64,000 nucleotides of DNA, taken from NCBI RefSeq assembly GCF_041902385.1, contig NZ_CP169244.1, forward strand, positions 372,001-436,000, read 5' to 3'. Positions 63,644 through 64,000 of this stretch are shown here, piece by piece. The stretch comes from Arcticibacter sp041902385 (GTDB lineage Bacteria > Bacteroidota > Bacteroidia > Sphingobacteriales > Sphingobacteriaceae). Position 1 is the stretch's first letter; every line of letters begins with the position of its first letter. The position numbers and the translations under genes are program-made. The notes under the pieces are model-generated. The model worked only from the letters and a program-made list of their open reading frames with translations. It did not search any database and had not been told where the DNA came from.

Positions 63644-64000
63644 ATGAAGACCTATTTCAAAAAAAGCCTCCTTCCGCTGCTCTTAATCATTAGCCTTACC
63701 AGCTTCGGACAACTCTCAGTTAAGACCAATAACCCCAGCATCAGCTATATGGGAAGGGTGAATGTTCAGGCGGATTCCGCATCGTTCTTCTGGCCCGGCT
63801 CGTCTGCTACAATCAACTTTCAGGGAACAGGTATCAAAGCAAGCATGAGAACCCGGGGTGAAGAAGGATACTTTTATGCCATTGTTGACGGAAAGGCCGG
63901 TGATGCCTTAAAATTCAGAACTGCCGACAGTACCGAAACGATCAGTCTTGCCAGCAACCTGCCAGCAGGAACGCACTCCCTGCAGCTTTTCAAACTTTCC
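63644..64000 (+). CDS. Start of a carbohydrate esterase family 2-like (SGNH) enzyme, cut by window edge
   Basis: ATG at 63644 opens a signal peptide (SLLPLLLIISLTSFGQ) followed by a jelly-roll domain typical of the CE2 N-terminus: ISYMGRVNVQADSASFFWPGSSATINFQGTGIKASM, YFYAIVDGKAG and LASNLPAGTHSLQLFKLS. CE2 enzymes remove acetyl groups from plant polysaccharides; the catalytic SGNH domain should follow beyond 64000. 119 codons are visible with no stop. The identification rests on the N-terminal domain only. Confidence 0.7.
   Translation, partial: MKTYFKKSLLPLLLIISLTSFGQLSVKTNNPSISYMGRVNVQADSASFFWPGSSATINFQGTGIKASMRTRGEEGYFYAIVDGKAGDALKFRTADSTETISLASNLPAGTHSLQLFKLS

Overview
The window looks like a chromosomal segment of a Bacteroidota bacterium, probably Sphingobacteriaceae (Pedobacter-like). 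The signs are a SusC/SusD pair controlled by an ECF sigma factor and a FecR anti-sigma factor, a DUF6377 regulator, a XylR-type activator, DUF6266, a DUF4373 replication protein, and weak or absent Shine-Dalgarno sites. Strain or species cannot be read from the sequence. No tRNA or rRNA genes were seen.

Layout. 1-1211: 5' part of a type I-B CRISPR gene (cas8b, TM1802 family) running off the left edge. 1614-8140: a minus-strand block with a MocR/GntR-like regulator, a small HTH protein, a repeat-rich non-coding segment, DUF6266, a holin-like protein, a CHAP endolysin, a spanin-like lipoprotein, a DUF4373 replication protein and a DnaC-like ATPase. It resembles a phage lysis-plus-replication module with no capsid, tail or integrase gene. 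8808-11085: a complete IS66 element with an 8-bp target duplication. 11180-15702: an intracellular trypsin-like protease, small metabolic genes, a Vat-like streptogramin acetyltransferase and a broken Rpn-type gene. 16004-30686: a polysaccharide utilisation locus (GH31, DUF6377, ECF sigma, FecR, SusC with STN domain, SusD, second GH31). 31001-37181: VOC protein, serine hydrolase, AraC regulator, GNAT and a siderophore-type TonB receptor. 37433-45118: uronate/pectin-type catabolism (XylR, enolase-superfamily dehydratase, SDR, GH28, a SusD remnant, GH43). 46372-47421: IS110 transposase. 48692-54134: the ImuA-ImuB-DnaE2 mutasome operon. 54562-64000: oxidoreductases, two glycosyltransferases, DUF922, an Rnk/GreA-like protein and the start of a CE2-type esterase.

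Two patterns cut across the window. (1) Eight genes are broken by nine apparent single-base frameshifts. Each is repaired by adding one base to a homopolymer run, which points to sequencing or assembly error rather than gene decay. (2) At least nine intergenic gaps hold imperfect tandem duplications with a period near 66 bp (61-69 bp, six loci at 65-66 bp), with a different unit at each place. I know of no named element that explains this.

The most interesting candidate system is the DUF6266 lysis block beside the cas8b gene. The most unusual sequence structure is the 66-bp-period duplications.
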